This document shows, in pieces, positions 7,349 through 16,359 of a DNA stretch of 64,000 nucleotides. Each line of letters starts with the position of its first letter. Position 1 is the stretch's first letter. The DNA lies in contig JAHDLO010000028.1 of the NCBI GenBank assembly GCA_018432235.1, positions 21,212 to 85,211 of the forward strand, read 5' to 3'. The translations under genes were made by a program, and so were the position numbers. The notes under the pieces are model-generated. The model saw nothing but the letters and a program-made list of their open reading frames with translations, made no database searches and was not told the DNA's origin. This stretch comes from Clostridiaceae bacterium. GTDB lineage: Bacteria; Bacillota; Clostridia; Peptostreptococcales; Natronincolaceae.

Positions 7349-9127
7349 TTATGACCCTTTAATGCTATACTGCAGCTGATATAGCTTATAGTATATGCCT
7401 TCCTTTTCCAGTAGGCTTTGATGATTACCCATTTCTCTAATTTTACCCTTATGAAGCACGATGATTTTGTCACAATTCTGTATGGTTGAGAGCCTGTGGG
7501 CAATGGCAATTGAAGTTCTACCCCTAATCAGCCTTTCTATGGCATCCTGTATCAGCTCCTCTGTTTCAGTATCTATATTAGAGGTGGCCTCGTCCAGTAT
7601 AAGAATTGATGGATCAAATACTAGAGCTCTGGCAAAGGCCAAAAGCTGCCGCTGACCAGTGGAAAGATTTGCACCCCGTTCCATAATTGCTTCTTCATAT
7701 TTATTTGGCAGCCTTTCAATAAAGCTATTGGCATTGACATATTTCGCGGCTTCAATAAACTTTTCGTCAGATATCTCGTGGTTATTCAATATTATGTTGT
7801 TCTTGATGCTGCCGGTGAAGATAAAGACGTCCTGCAATACGATACCGATATTTCTTCTTAGCTCCTCAAGAGGCAGCGACTTAATGTTGACACCATCGAT
7901 CAATATTTCTCCTTTTTGAATTTCATAGAAACGGCTGATTAAATTTATTATGGAGGATTTACCGGCACCGGTGGCACCGACAAAGGCTATGGATTCTCCT
8001 GGCAAGATTTTAAAGCTGATATCCTTCAGTACCCAATCCTCGCCCTTATAGGCAAACCAGACATTTTTAAACTCTATTTCACCCTTAAAGGTTCCCAGAC
8101 TTTGTGGCTCTGTTGCTTCTTCAATGATTGACCGCTGATCCAGCAAAGCAAAAATTCTTTCGGAGGAGGCCATAGCCGACTGCAAGATATTATATTTCTC
8201 CGTCAAATCGTTTATAGGCTGGAAAAACTGCTTGATATAATTGATAAAGGCAAATAATACACCGAACTCTATATTTTGCTGTATGACCTGACCGCCGCCA
8301 TACCATATAATAATAGCTATTCCCAATGCTTTCAAAATTTCCATTGAGGGTCTGAATACAGAGAATACAAATAGCTCCCTGTTATTGGCCGCCAGAAGCT
8401 CTTTGTTGGTTTGATCAAATTGTTTCATTTGCTGCAGCTCTCTCCGGTAAACATGTATGGTTTTCATGCCGGTAATATTTTCGTTAAGGCTTGAATTGAT
8501 TTTTGCCAGCTTCACCCTTACCTCTCTGTAGGCGTCCCTAATCTTAATTCTAAATATGATAGCCGATAGCAGTACCAGCGGAATCACCGTAAATGAGATC
8601 ATAGCATATTTAAAATTCATTCTTAGCATAATGATGATGATACCCAGCAGCAAAAAAATGTCTTTAAAAAGATTTACAAGCACCGAGGTATACATTTCAT
8701 GCAGGGTATCGGTATCGTTTGTCACTCGAGTTACCAGTCTCCCCACCGGGTTTCTGTCGAAGAAGCTCAGTGACATTTTTTGGATATGTGAAAAAAGCTC
8801 TTCTCTAATATTGTATATAATCTTGTTGCTAGCAAAGTTCAATAGATAGACCTGAACAAAGTTGATTAAAAATCCTATTATGACCACGGATAAATATAAA
8901 AGGCTTAAGGACCTTAAGCCCGAAATATCCTCCTGTCCAACAATATAATTGTCTATCGCCAGCTTTATGATATAGGGCTGTGCCAGTTCAATACCAGCTA
9001 TTACCATTAACAACACGATGCAAATCAACAGCCAATGCCAGTAGGGCTTTGCATATTTCAATAGTCGTGCCATTAATTTTGAATCGTAGGCCTTTCCCAG
9101 TGTTTCCTCCTGATGCAAATTTTCCAT
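7349..9127 (-). CDS. ABC exporter half, canonical ATPase subunit (BmrD/YheH-like)
   Basis: A 592-residue fused permease-ATPase of the multidrug type: six membrane helices in residues about 30-320 followed by a nucleotide-binding domain. Walker A is VGATGAGKSS, the signature is LSTGQRQ, and Walker B reads ILILDEATSNID with the catalytic glutamate; the H-loop is IAHRLS. Its partner next door lacks that glutamate, so the two should form a heterodimer with one consensus site, as in BmrC/BmrD. AGGAGGTG precedes the ATG. The stop of the partner is only 16 bases upstream. The substrate cannot be told from sequence. Confidence 0.88.
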   Translation of the reverse strand: MENLHQEETLGKAYDSKLMARLLKYAKPYWHWLLICIVLLMVIAGIELAQPYIIKLAIDNYIVGQEDISGLRSLSLLYLSVVIIGFLINFVQVYLLNFASNKIIYNIREELFSHIQKMSLSFFDRNPVGRLVTRVTNDTDTLHEMYTSVLVNLFKDIFLLLGIIIIMLRMNFKYAMISFTVIPLVLLSAIIFRIKIRDAYREVRVKLAKINSSLNENITGMKTIHVYRRELQQMKQFDQTNKELLAANNRELFVFSVFRPSMEILKALGIAIIIWYGGGQVIQQNIEFGVLFAFINYIKQFFQPINDLTEKYNILQSAMASSERIFALLDQRSIIEEATEPQSLGTFKGEIEFKNVWFAYKGEDWVLKDISFKILPGESIAFVGATGAGKSSIINLISRFYEIQKGEILIDGVNIKSLPLEELRRNIGIVLQDVFIFTGSIKNNIILNNHEISDEKFIEAAKYVNANSFIERLPNKYEEAIMERGANLSTGQRQLLAFARALVFDPSILILDEATSNIDTETEELIQDAIERLIRGRTSIAIAHRLSTIQNCDKIIVLHKGKIREMGNHQSLLEKEGIYYKLYQLQYSIKGS

Positions 9128-9142
9128 TACGTCACCTCCTAG

Positions 9143-10891
9143 CTATTCCTTCTGTATTTTTTCTTCCAGCAGCTGTTTTTGATAAATATCATTATAAACA
9201 CCATTCATTCCGATTAATACTTCATGGGTACCTCTTTCGACTATTTGGCCTTCCTCCAGCACGATGATTTCATCACAGCTCTGTATAGTTGAAATACGAT
9301 GGGCCACGATAATGCTGGTTCTGTCCTTCATATCACTTTTTAAGGCTGACAGAATTCTCTCCTCCGTATCGGTGTCTACGGCCGACAGCGAATCGTCCAG
9401 CACCAGAATTTTCGGCTGCTTTACCAAAGCTCTGGCAATAGAAACCCTTTGCTTTTGACCGCCGGAAAGGGTAACGCCTCGTTCCCCCACAAAGGTATCA
9501 TAGCCCTTCGGAAACTGTAGGATATTATCATGGACCTGAGCCAGATTTGCAGCGGCAATTATTTCCTCTGTAGTATATTTATCCAGAGCAAAGCCGATGT
9601 TATCTGCAATGGTGGTGGAGAACAGGAAGCTGTCCTGATCCACATAGCCAATATTCTGCCTCAGATAATCCAGCGGTAATTTGCTGATATTTATGCCGTC
9701 GATCTGTATTTCACCTTCTTCTAAGTCGTAAAGCCTCAGTAGAAGAGTAGCAATGGTAGTCTTTCCGCTGCCAGTTTTTCCAATAACCCCCAGGCTTTTG
9801 CCTGCAGCAAGGCTGATGGAAAAGTCCTTCAGGGCATAGCTGCTGCTGTGGGGGTACATAAAGGATACGTTGTTGAAGATAATGCTGCCATTTATGAAAG
9901 AGGGTCTGATGGTATTTGGAGCATCAGTGATTTCAGGTGTCTCCTCCAAAATTTTATTGATTCTCTTCATAGAGGCAGTTCCTCTCTGGATGACATTTAT
10001 TACCCAACCCATTGCCAGCATTGGCCAAACCAGCAGCTGAAGGTATGCATGGAAGGCAATAAAATCACCCAGAGATATGCTGCCATTGATAACAAGACTG
10101 CCGCCGTAGCCAATAACGATTAAAAAGCTGATGGCGGAAACGAATTGAACAAAGGGAAGAAACATACCATATACCTTGACCAGGGACATGTTTTTATCAA
10201 AGAGCAGCTGATTGCTTTCATTGAATTTCTCTAGCTCTTGACGTTCCTGTACAAAGGATTTGATTACTCTAATACCAGAAAAATTCTCCTGAACGGTGTC
10301 GGTGAGCTTAGAAAAGGCCTCCTGTACTGCCTTAAATCGGTCACCTATCGTTTTTCCTGCCCAAGCCATGGTAATGACTAGAAAAGGCAGCGGAATCAGA
10401 GTAAGAAGGGTCAGCTTCAAGCCAGTTGTGGTAATCATCATAATAATTGCAATTACCGACATAAAGACGGCATCCGTCAGCATTACAATGCCCATACTCA
10501 TAGCCATTCTAACGGCGTTGATGTCGTTGGTTGCATGGGCCATTAAATCCCCGGTTTTGTTTCTTGTAAAATAATTGGTGGAGAGCTTCAATAAATGGGA
10601 GAAAAGCCTGTTGCGAAGCTCATATTCCAATCGTCTTGAGGCACCTATTATGCAAATTCTCCAGAGGAAGCGAAAAACGCCTATGCCGATACCCACCAAT
10701 AATATGTATAAGCCATACCTTTTGATGCTATTTAAATCAAGGCTGTTATTCCTCAGCTGATCTGTAAAGCTCCTGAGAATCTCAGGCACCACCAGCTGGA
10801 GAATATCCACGATCAACAGCCATATGATTCCGAAAAAATAATACCACTTATTTCTTTTGAAAAAATCCTTTAATGTTAGTAAACTAGACAA
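9143..10891 (-). CDS. ABC exporter half, degenerate-site subunit (BmrC/YheI-like)
   Basis: A 582-residue fused permease-ATPase, first gene of the exporter pair. Six membrane helices precede the ATPase domain with Walker A IGKTGSGKTT and signature LSGGQKQRVSIARAL. Walker B reads VLDDSLSAVD, with aspartate where the catalytic glutamate should be, the hallmark of the degenerate partner in heterodimeric exporters. I chose a TTG start because GAGGTGAAGGGC sits just before it; an in-frame ATG 27 codons upstream has no such site and would add an atypical leader that runs into a dispersed repeat. Confidence 0.87.
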   Translation of the reverse strand: MSSLLTLKDFFKRNKWYYFFGIIWLLIVDILQLVVPEILRSFTDQLRNNSLDLNSIKRYGLYILLVGIGIGVFRFLWRICIIGASRRLEYELRNRLFSHLLKLSTNYFTRNKTGDLMAHATNDINAVRMAMSMGIVMLTDAVFMSVIAIIMMITTTGLKLTLLTLIPLPFLVITMAWAGKTIGDRFKAVQEAFSKLTDTVQENFSGIRVIKSFVQERQELEKFNESNQLLFDKNMSLVKVYGMFLPFVQFVSAISFLIVIGYGGSLVINGSISLGDFIAFHAYLQLLVWPMLAMGWVINVIQRGTASMKRINKILEETPEITDAPNTIRPSFINGSIIFNNVSFMYPHSSSYALKDFSISLAAGKSLGVIGKTGSGKTTIATLLLRLYDLEEGEIQIDGINISKLPLDYLRQNIGYVDQDSFLFSTTIADNIGFALDKYTTEEIIAAANLAQVHDNILQFPKGYDTFVGERGVTLSGGQKQRVSIARALVKQPKILVLDDSLSAVDTDTEERILSALKSDMKDRTSIIVAHRISTIQSCDEIIVLEEGQIVERGTHEVLIGMNGVYNDIYQKQLLEEKIQKE

Positions 10892-10910
10892 GCCCTTCAC
10901 CTCAATTAAA

Positions 10911-11010
10911 TGAGACGATTGCATGATAAAGATGAGTAGATAACCCTTAGCCTTGTATAAATTAAAATACACATGCTTCCCAGGTTAACATGCAATTTTC
11001 CCAAGTATTT
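10911..11010. repeat. Dispersed palindromic element, copy B
   Basis: Ends read TGAGACGATTGCATGATAA and, on the other strand, TTGGGAAAATTGCATGTTAA, forming imperfect terminal inverted repeats. The right half (TTGTATAAATTAAAATAC then ATGCTTCC) matches copy A at 11,681-11,792. It lies in the leader of the ABC exporter operon. Confidence 0.6.
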
Positions 11011-11180
11011 TTAGACACTAAGTAAATATTATTCTATACATAATCCGACATTCCTTCAAGTTTTTAATTATAGTATAGGCTTATACGATACTGCTGCTCT
11101 CTTCTATCTAAGAATATAAGAGGGGCCTAAGACAAATAATAGTCTATAGCATTTTAAATATTAATTGGAGGTTACACATA

Positions 11181-11375
11181 ATGACTGATAGGGGGTTGCG
11201 TAAAGCAGCAATAAAATATAAAGGGGAATGTATCCATGGCTATTCCCGCATGCTGGCCTGCAGCGCTAATAATCGTAAGAGCTGTTCATTGAAAAAGAGA
11301 AAAGCAGCAAAACGGGATGATTCTGATGCCGATAAGCTTTTCGTCTATATCGATGACGATAAACGTCTCATTTAA
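11181..11375 (+). CDS. Small basic hypothetical protein
   Basis: 64 residues, no recognised family. TTGGAGG lies about eight bases before the ATG, and the gene is followed by another small gene 59 bases on. The middle is strongly basic (SCSLKKRKAAKRDD) and the C-terminus is acidic (YIDDDKR). It has two cysteines in the N-terminal half. It could be a nucleic-acid-associated peptide, but nothing in the sequence fixes that. Confidence 0.5.
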   Translation: MTDRGLRKAAIKYKGECIHGYSRMLACSANNRKSCSLKKRKAAKRDDSDADKLFVYIDDDKRLI

Positions 11376-11434
11376 AATAACGATACATATTAGTCAAGGA
11401 ATGAGGAAAAATAGTTTTAAAAGGAGGTGTCAGC

Positions 11435-11626
11435 ATGAACTTAAACAGTAAGGATATGGTCACTAAAAAGCTTTTAGATGCTCAGGAGATGGTTAGGGAC
11501 TATGAAATGTTCTCGAAGCAAACTGATGATAAGGAATTGGCCAGCCTATTCAAGGATTTAGCAGAAGAAAGCGGTACACAGGCCAGAGAGCTTCAGAGAA
11601 TGGCAGATAAATATAGAAGAGATTAA
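11435..11626 (+). CDS. Small helical protein
   Basis: 63 residues, preceded by AAAAGGAGGTG and closed by its own terminator. The sequence is amphipathic helix throughout (VTKKLLDAQEMVRDYEMFSK and LASLFKDLAEESGTQARELQR), with a spacing of acidic residues that recalls a half of a ferritin-like or spore-coat (CotF-like) two-helix hairpin. No metal ligands can be assigned with certainty. Probably forms a helical hairpin and dimer; function unknown. Confidence 0.65.
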   Translation: MNLNSKDMVTKKLLDAQEMVRDYEMFSKQTDDKELASLFKDLAEESGTQARELQRMADKYRRD

Positions 11627-11631
11627 ATGCG

Positions 11632-11653
11632 GGCACGGTACACGTGCCTTTTT
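11632..11653 (+). terminator. Rho-independent terminator
   Basis: GGCACG and CGTGCC form the stem, followed by TTTTT. It closes the small helical protein gene. Confidence 0.75.
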
Positions 11654-11680
11654 ACTTGTCTTTTAACCTATTTAATTAGC

Positions 11681-11792
11681 TAAGGAAATTGCATAATAAA
11701 AATGAGTGGTAGGTTTATGCAAAGTTAAAGCTTTTAACTTTGTATAAACTAAAATAAATGCACTTCCATAGTAATATAGAATTTCCTCAGTA
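11681..11792. repeat. Dispersed palindromic element, copy A
   Basis: The ends are AAGGAAATTGCATAATAAAA and, read on the minus strand, GAGGAAATTCTATATTACTA. The centre is a hairpin, CAAAGTTAAAGCTTTTAACTTTG-like, of 10-bp arms. Related elements lie at 10,911-11,010 and 26,834-27,022. No coding capacity. Confidence 0.65.
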
Positions 11793-11843
11793 CGTAGTGT
11801 ATGCTATAATAATTGTATGGCTACAATTTAATGAGGTGATGTT

Positions 11844-13331
11844 TTGAAGAAATATGAGTCTATCATGCTAAATAAAGAGGAATCACAGCATTTATACATA
11901 CAATTATATAAGTCTATAAAGGATATGATACTGTTGGGACAGCTACTGGGTGAGGAAAGACTCCCTCCCGTTAGAAAAATGGCGGAGCTGCTTTCAGTCA
12001 ACAGTGTTACCGTAGTGAAGGCCTATCAGCTATTGGAACAGGAGGGGCTTGTCTATAAACGTATTGGCAGCGGAACATTTATTTCTTCTGCAATAATTCG
12101 ACAGGCACAGCTGCCAACTGATGTGGATACAACAGCACAGCAAGAGGATCTCCTGAATCAGGGGCATATTAGATTGGAGCGGAATATGATTAACTTCGCC
12201 AGTGCAACGCCTTCAGCGGATTTGTTTCCCGTTGAGGATTTTAAACAGGTGATCAACGAGGTGCTGGATAGGGACAAGGGTAATGCCTTTACCTATCAGG
12301 AGAGTCAGGGCTATTATCCTTTAAGATGCATATTAAAGGAATATACTGCCAATCATGGTATAAAAGCGGATGTTGAAAATATTCAGATTATCTCTGGGGC
12401 GCAGCAGGGTATTGATATCATAGCTAAGGCTTTTTTGAATTATGGTGATTATGTCATAATGGAAAGCCCTTCTTATACCGGGGCTATAGCTGCATTTCAA
12501 ACAAGAGGCGCTAGAATTATCGATATACCCCTAGAGGAAAACGGTATGGATCTTGCAATGCTGGAGACAAAGATAAAAAACCATCAGCCGAAGCTGCTAT
12601 ACATTATGCCGAATTTCCAAAATCCCACCGGTGTATCCTACAGCGCTGAAAAAAAGCAAAGAATTATGGAGATATGTAAAAAATATAAGGTCTATATTAT
12701 TGAGGACGACTATTTAAGCGACCTAAGCTTTTATTCCAAGGACAATAGCACCTTGAAAAGCATCGATAATATGGATCAGGTCATTTATATTAAGAGCTTT
12801 TCAAAAATATTTATGCCGGGTTTAAGGCTTGGTTTTTTAGTTATACCGAAGCAAATCTATAATAATCTACTGGTTGCCAAGCATACCTCAGATATATCTA
12901 CCTCTGGTTTGATACAAAGGGCCTTTCAGCTGTATTTAAGCAAGGGGATATGGCGGAGGCATCTGGCATATATCGAAGCCAGCTACAAAGAAAGATTTGA
13001 TAAAATGGTGGAGTGCATAGAGCGCTATATTCCCAGCGACGTACATTATCATTTGCCTAAGGGTGGCTTGAACTTTTGGTTTAAGCTACCCAAAAATATT
13101 TCTGTTAAGGCGCTTAATGAAGCAGCCTTAAGGGAAAATATAGCAATAGCACCGGGATATTTGTTCTTTTTGAATAATAATCAGGCCAATTATTTCAGGC
13201 TAAGTATTGCATCCCTTAAGACATATGAAATCCAGCAGGGTATGAAAAAGCTGGCGGAAATCATCAAGGGTCTTCAGCTTAATAAAGACTTACAGGATTC
13301 CAGGGAAAATACTTTAAATCCAATACTTTAA
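11844..13331 (+). CDS. MocR/PdxR-type GntR-family regulator with aminotransferase domain
   Basis: 495 residues. Residues 1-80 are a GntR-type winged helix (QLYKSIKDMILLGQLLGEERLPPVRKMAELLSVN, then the wing). The remainder is a fold-type I aminotransferase domain, with the NPTG loop (NFQNPTGVSY), YIIEDDYLSDL, and the PLP-lysine motif YIKSFSKIFMPGLRLGF. Proteins of this kind use PLP as a sensor and usually regulate vitamin B6, GABA or other amine genes; the target here is unknown. TTG start with GAGGTG upstream. The lipid kinase gene follows after about 20 bases and is likely in the same operon. Confidence 0.88.
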   Translation: MKKYESIMLNKEESQHLYIQLYKSIKDMILLGQLLGEERLPPVRKMAELLSVNSVTVVKAYQLLEQEGLVYKRIGSGTFISSAIIRQAQLPTDVDTTAQQEDLLNQGHIRLERNMINFASATPSADLFPVEDFKQVINEVLDRDKGNAFTYQESQGYYPLRCILKEYTANHGIKADVENIQIISGAQQGIDIIAKAFLNYGDYVIMESPSYTGAIAAFQTRGARIIDIPLEENGMDLAMLETKIKNHQPKLLYIMPNFQNPTGVSYSAEKKQRIMEICKKYKVYIIEDDYLSDLSFYSKDNSTLKSIDNMDQVIYIKSFSKIFMPGLRLGFLVIPKQIYNNLLVAKHTSDISTSGLIQRAFQLYLSKGIWRRHLAYIEASYKERFDKMVECIERYIPSDVHYHLPKGGLNFWFKLPKNISVKALNEAALRENIAIAPGYLFFLNNNQANYFRLSIASLKTYEIQQGMKKLAEIIKGLQLNKDLQDSRENTLNPIL

Positions 13332-13349
13332 CATTTAGGGGTGAAGGTC

Positions 13350-14240
13350 TTGAATAGAATTTTAATTATATATAATCCCAATGCCGGGAGAAAAACCCTT
13401 AGTAAGAAAATACCCAAGCTTCAGGAGCTTATGCTAATCCGTTACGGCATTGCGATAGATATTGCCGCCACCAGTCTGGAGGTGCATGCTAAAGATATCG
13501 CCTGCGATGCCGCCAATAATGGCTATGAGACAATAATAGCAGCAGGAGGAGACGGGACGGTTAATGAGGTGTTAAATGGTATTATGAAGAGCGAAAAGGC
13601 GGTTAAAATGGGAATATACCCTTCTGGCACTGTCAATGACTTCGGTAATTACTTAAGGATTCCTAAAAATATATATCATTTTGCAGCTCTTTTAAATAGA
13701 GGGAATAGCAGGAGAATTGATGTGGGCCTTGGAGGCGATCGATATTTTCTTAATGTTGCTGCTGCTGGACTTTTAACCGACGTGGCATATAAGGTTTCTC
13801 ATGAGGCTAAGACAGTTATGGGGAAATTTGCCTATTATATCGAGGGCCTTAAGGAGCTACCAAAGCAGTTCTTTCGTCCTTTTAGGGTGGAGCTGCAGTA
13901 CAATGGTATTAAGGAGGAAAGAGAAATTCTTTTTTTCCTCTTAGCCAATAGCTCTCATGTGGGGGGATTCAAGAACTTAGTACCAGATGCCTCCCTTAAT
14001 GACGGGCGTTTTGATTTGCTGCTGGTGGAGAAAAGTCAGCTGATAGAAGCTGCCGGGATATTTGTACTATCACTGACGGGTGAGCATTTGAATCATCCTA
14101 ATCTCAAGTATATGCAGGTGGAGGAGGTTCATATAAAAGGAGAAGGCAACCCAAGGGTCGACATAGATGGAGAACTGGGGGGGCAGCTGCCCATGAGCTT
14201 TAAGGTTGTTAAGGGGGGCATAGAGCTTCTGGTGCCTTAG
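13350..14240 (+). CDS. Diacylglycerol kinase family lipid kinase (YegS/DagK-like)
   Basis: A 296-residue soluble lipid kinase of the DAGK catalytic-domain family. Visible motifs are IIYNPNAGRK at the N-terminus, the nucleotide-binding GGDGTVNEVLNG, GIYPSGTVNDFGNYL, and NVAAAGLLTDVAY. It phosphorylates diacylglycerol or a related lipid at the inner face of the membrane; the exact lipid is not evident. I choose TTG at 13350 because AGGGGTG lies six bases before it; a GTG at 13341 is in frame but overlaps that site. Linked to the MocR-like regulator. Confidence 0.85.
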   Translation: MNRILIIYNPNAGRKTLSKKIPKLQELMLIRYGIAIDIAATSLEVHAKDIACDAANNGYETIIAAGGDGTVNEVLNGIMKSEKAVKMGIYPSGTVNDFGNYLRIPKNIYHFAALLNRGNSRRIDVGLGGDRYFLNVAAAGLLTDVAYKVSHEAKTVMGKFAYYIEGLKELPKQFFRPFRVELQYNGIKEEREILFFLLANSSHVGGFKNLVPDASLNDGRFDLLLVEKSQLIEAAGIFVLSLTGEHLNHPNLKYMQVEEVHIKGEGNPRVDIDGELGGQLPMSFKVVKGGIELLVP

Positions 14241-14320
14241 CACCTCATCAATTTCAAAATTAAAAGCTGCAGAGAGTAATCATTTTTCAGGTCAAGGCGG
14301 AGGTGTAAGGTCATGAATAA

Positions 14321-14350
14321 AAGCCACTTGAGATTCTAAGTGGCCTTTTT
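14321..14350 (+). terminator. Rho-independent terminator
   Basis: GCCACTT pairs with AAGTGGC across an 8-base loop, flanked by A-run and TTTTT, so it can end transcription of the lipid kinase gene and perhaps of the convergent bactofilin gene. Confidence 0.75.
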
Positions 14351-14367
14351 AGTGTGTTAATTTATGC

Positions 14368-14754
14368 TTATGCCTGTGTTGTGGTAAGTCTCTCTTCCGG
14401 AGATGTCTGCTTGTGCATTTTACAATTGCCTTCAAAGGTGGCATCTTCGTCCAGGATAAAGGTTTTTATGTTAACATCTCCATATAATCGGCCAGAGGTG
14501 GATATGCGAAGCTGCTCGTCGCTAAATACATTACCTTGAACCTCGCCGGCTATAAAAATGTTTTGGCCTTTAATATTCCCTAAAACCTTACCCTTCTCAC
14601 CAACATATAGATTTCCCCCTACCTTGATTTCGCCCTTTACCGTTCCGTCAATACGGATAGAGCCGTTGGAATTAAAGAGGCCTTCAAAGCAGCAATCCTC
14701 TCCAATAATTGTATTAACGTTGTTATACTCAACCGGGTTTTTCTTATTAAACAT
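14368..14754 (-). CDS. Bactofilin-family polymer-forming protein
   Basis: A 128-residue protein with the bactofilin right-handed beta-helix pattern: repeated short hydrophobic/glycine strands such as GSIRIDGTVKGEIKVGG, LYVGEKGKVLGNIKG, IFIAGEVQGNVF and LYGDVNIKTF. Bactofilins polymerise without nucleotide into filaments at the inner membrane and often scaffold peptidoglycan enzymes. It lies 20 bases downstream of an M23 peptidase gene on the same strand, the classical pairing, which supports a cell-shape or wall-remodelling role. GAGGAGG precedes the ATG. Confidence 0.9.
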   Translation of the reverse strand: MFNKKNPVEYNNVNTIIGEDCCFEGLFNSNGSIRIDGTVKGEIKVGGNLYVGEKGKVLGNIKGQNIFIAGEVQGNVFSDEQLRISTSGRLYGDVNIKTFILDEDATFEGNCKMHKQTSPEERLTTTQA

Positions 14755-14773
14755 AAACTTCCTCCTCAGTACA

Positions 14774-15706
14774 TTAATTTTCTAATATCGTTTTTGGATC
14801 TACAGCTTGTCCATTTACTCTAATTTCAAAGTGGAGATGAGGCCCTGTGCTACGTCCTGTGCTGCCCATTTTAGCAATGACATCACCTTTGCTTACATTA
14901 TCCCCTACACGTACAAGCAGTTTATTGTTGTGGGCATATACTGAGGTGTATCCATATCCATGGGATATTATTACCATTCGACCATAGGCGCCATTATAGC
15001 CTGCAAAGGTAACAACACCACTGCCGGCTGCATATATGTCGGTATTTGTTTTGTTGGCTATATCAATTCCTGAATGGAACTCGCGCTTTCTGTTTATAGG
15101 AGAAATCCTATAGCCATAGGGTGAGGTGATTCGGCCTGCGGCAGGCATACGGTTTGGTTGCGAATCTATGTATTTTAGCTGCTTTTCAACATCGACTATG
15201 AGCTGTTCCATACCATCTTTTTGCTTTTCTATGAGCTCATTCAAAAGCTCCATTTCCATCTCGTAGTCGTAATCGTCATCACGGTTTATAGCGCTTCTTT
15301 GATCGGAACGGGACACCAAGAGAGTAGAAATCAATTTAGCTTCTTCGGGTTTGGATTCCAAGCCAACCATGTTAAGAACCTGATTTTGCAGTTCGTTTAG
15401 GCCAGCCAGCTTTTCTTCAATAGTAGAGGATTTGGTTCTAAGGTAGATAATTTCATCTGCCTGAATATTATTTTCCTCCGCCAGCTGATAAAGCTGCTGA
15501 TTTACGTGAGTCAGCTCATGGTTGGTGATAATTAGCTTATATGAAAAATTTGCTGTACCAATAATAAGAGCTACAACTAAAATACTGGAGACGATCACCA
15601 GCCATTGGGGAATTGAAAACTGAATTTTTTTATGGGTTTTGCTTGATATAATTATAAAGGATAGCTTTTTTTGCTCCTTCACTGATAGGTGAGAGAATCC
15701 TTTCAC
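14774..15706 (-). CDS. Membrane-anchored M23 (LytM-type) peptidase
   Basis: 310 residues. A hydrophobic segment at about 35-57 anchors the protein, then a coiled-coil region (about 65-170, rich in L, E, Q) leads to a C-terminal M23 metallopeptidase domain. Zinc-site motifs REFHSGIDIANK and, near the end, GPHLHFEIRVNG are intact, so it should cut peptidoglycan cross-bridges, or serve as an activator of another hydrolase. GTG start with AGAAGGAG upstream. Encoded directly before bactofilin, which suggests a joint role in shaping the wall. Confidence 0.88.
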   Translation of the reverse strand: MKGFSHLSVKEQKKLSFIIISSKTHKKIQFSIPQWLVIVSSILVVALIIGTANFSYKLIITNHELTHVNQQLYQLAEENNIQADEIIYLRTKSSTIEEKLAGLNELQNQVLNMVGLESKPEEAKLISTLLVSRSDQRSAINRDDDYDYEMEMELLNELIEKQKDGMEQLIVDVEKQLKYIDSQPNRMPAAGRITSPYGYRISPINRKREFHSGIDIANKTNTDIYAAGSGVVTFAGYNGAYGRMVIISHGYGYTSVYAHNNKLLVRVGDNVSKGDVIAKMGSTGRSTGPHLHFEIRVNGQAVDPKTILEN

Positions 15707-15866
15707 TTATATCAACTCCTTCTAAAGGGTATCAAAAATATTTATTTCTACAAAAATTCAAAAAAACCTTTAAATACCATAAAAAAATATAAAATTAGTG
15801 ATTTTTTACTAAAAAAAATATAAAATTAACCTTAACAAAAGAGGATTTTAGTACTAGTATTTAGAA

Positions 15867-15894
15867 TTGTAACATAATAAAATCAGTGTATACT
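15867..15894 (+). promoter_or_regulatory. Promoter of the marR gene
   Basis: TTGTAA at 15867-15872 and TATACT at 15889-15894, spaced 16 bases, 14 bases before the marR start at 15908; the short leader suits a simple promoter that could be bound by MarR itself. Confidence 0.5.
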
Positions 15895-15907
15895 ATGGGA
15901 GGTAATT

Positions 15908-16345
15908 ATGGAGGAAAAGAATTATGACGATGTGATAATTGAATTGGAGCAGGAGCTCAGGCATCTTTGTACTGTTATAAAGAAAAAGGGGAGAGAAATT
16001 TTAACAGACTTTGAAATTACGCCACCACAATTTGAAGCCCTTCAATATCTGATAAATGAAGAAAATCTCACTATCGGTGAATTAAGCAATAGAATGTTTT
16101 TAGCCTGTAGCACTATCACTGATTTGATCGATCGGATGGAAAAAAACCAACTGGTTAAGCGCATGAGGGATGAAAAGGATAGAAGAGTTGTGAGAATCAT
16201 TGTTCTAGACAAAGGACATGACATAATTAATGAGGTTTTACATGTTCGTAGAAATTATCTTGGGGAAATACTAAAGGACTTGAATATAGAGCAAAAGGAT
16301 TTTATCTTAAAGGGCATTTCTATGGTATATGACAGAACGGTATAA
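15908..16345 (+). CDS. MarR-family transcriptional regulator
   Basis: 145 residues with the winged-helix MarR layout: ITPPQFEALQYLINEENLTIGELSNRMFLACSTITDLIDRMEKNQLV followed by the wing RMRDEKDRRVVRIIVLDKG. These act as dimers and usually release DNA on binding a small aromatic compound. GGGAGG precedes the ATG. It sits 14 bases before the giant GGDEF protein gene, so the two are very likely one operon and MarR may control it. Confidence 0.88.
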   Translation: MEEKNYDDVIIELEQELRHLCTVIKKKGREILTDFEITPPQFEALQYLINEENLTIGELSNRMFLACSTITDLIDRMEKNQLVKRMRDEKDRRVVRIIVLDKGHDIINEVLHVRRNYLGEILKDLNIEQKDFILKGISMVYDRTV

Positions 16346-16359
16346 TAAGCAATAGGGAA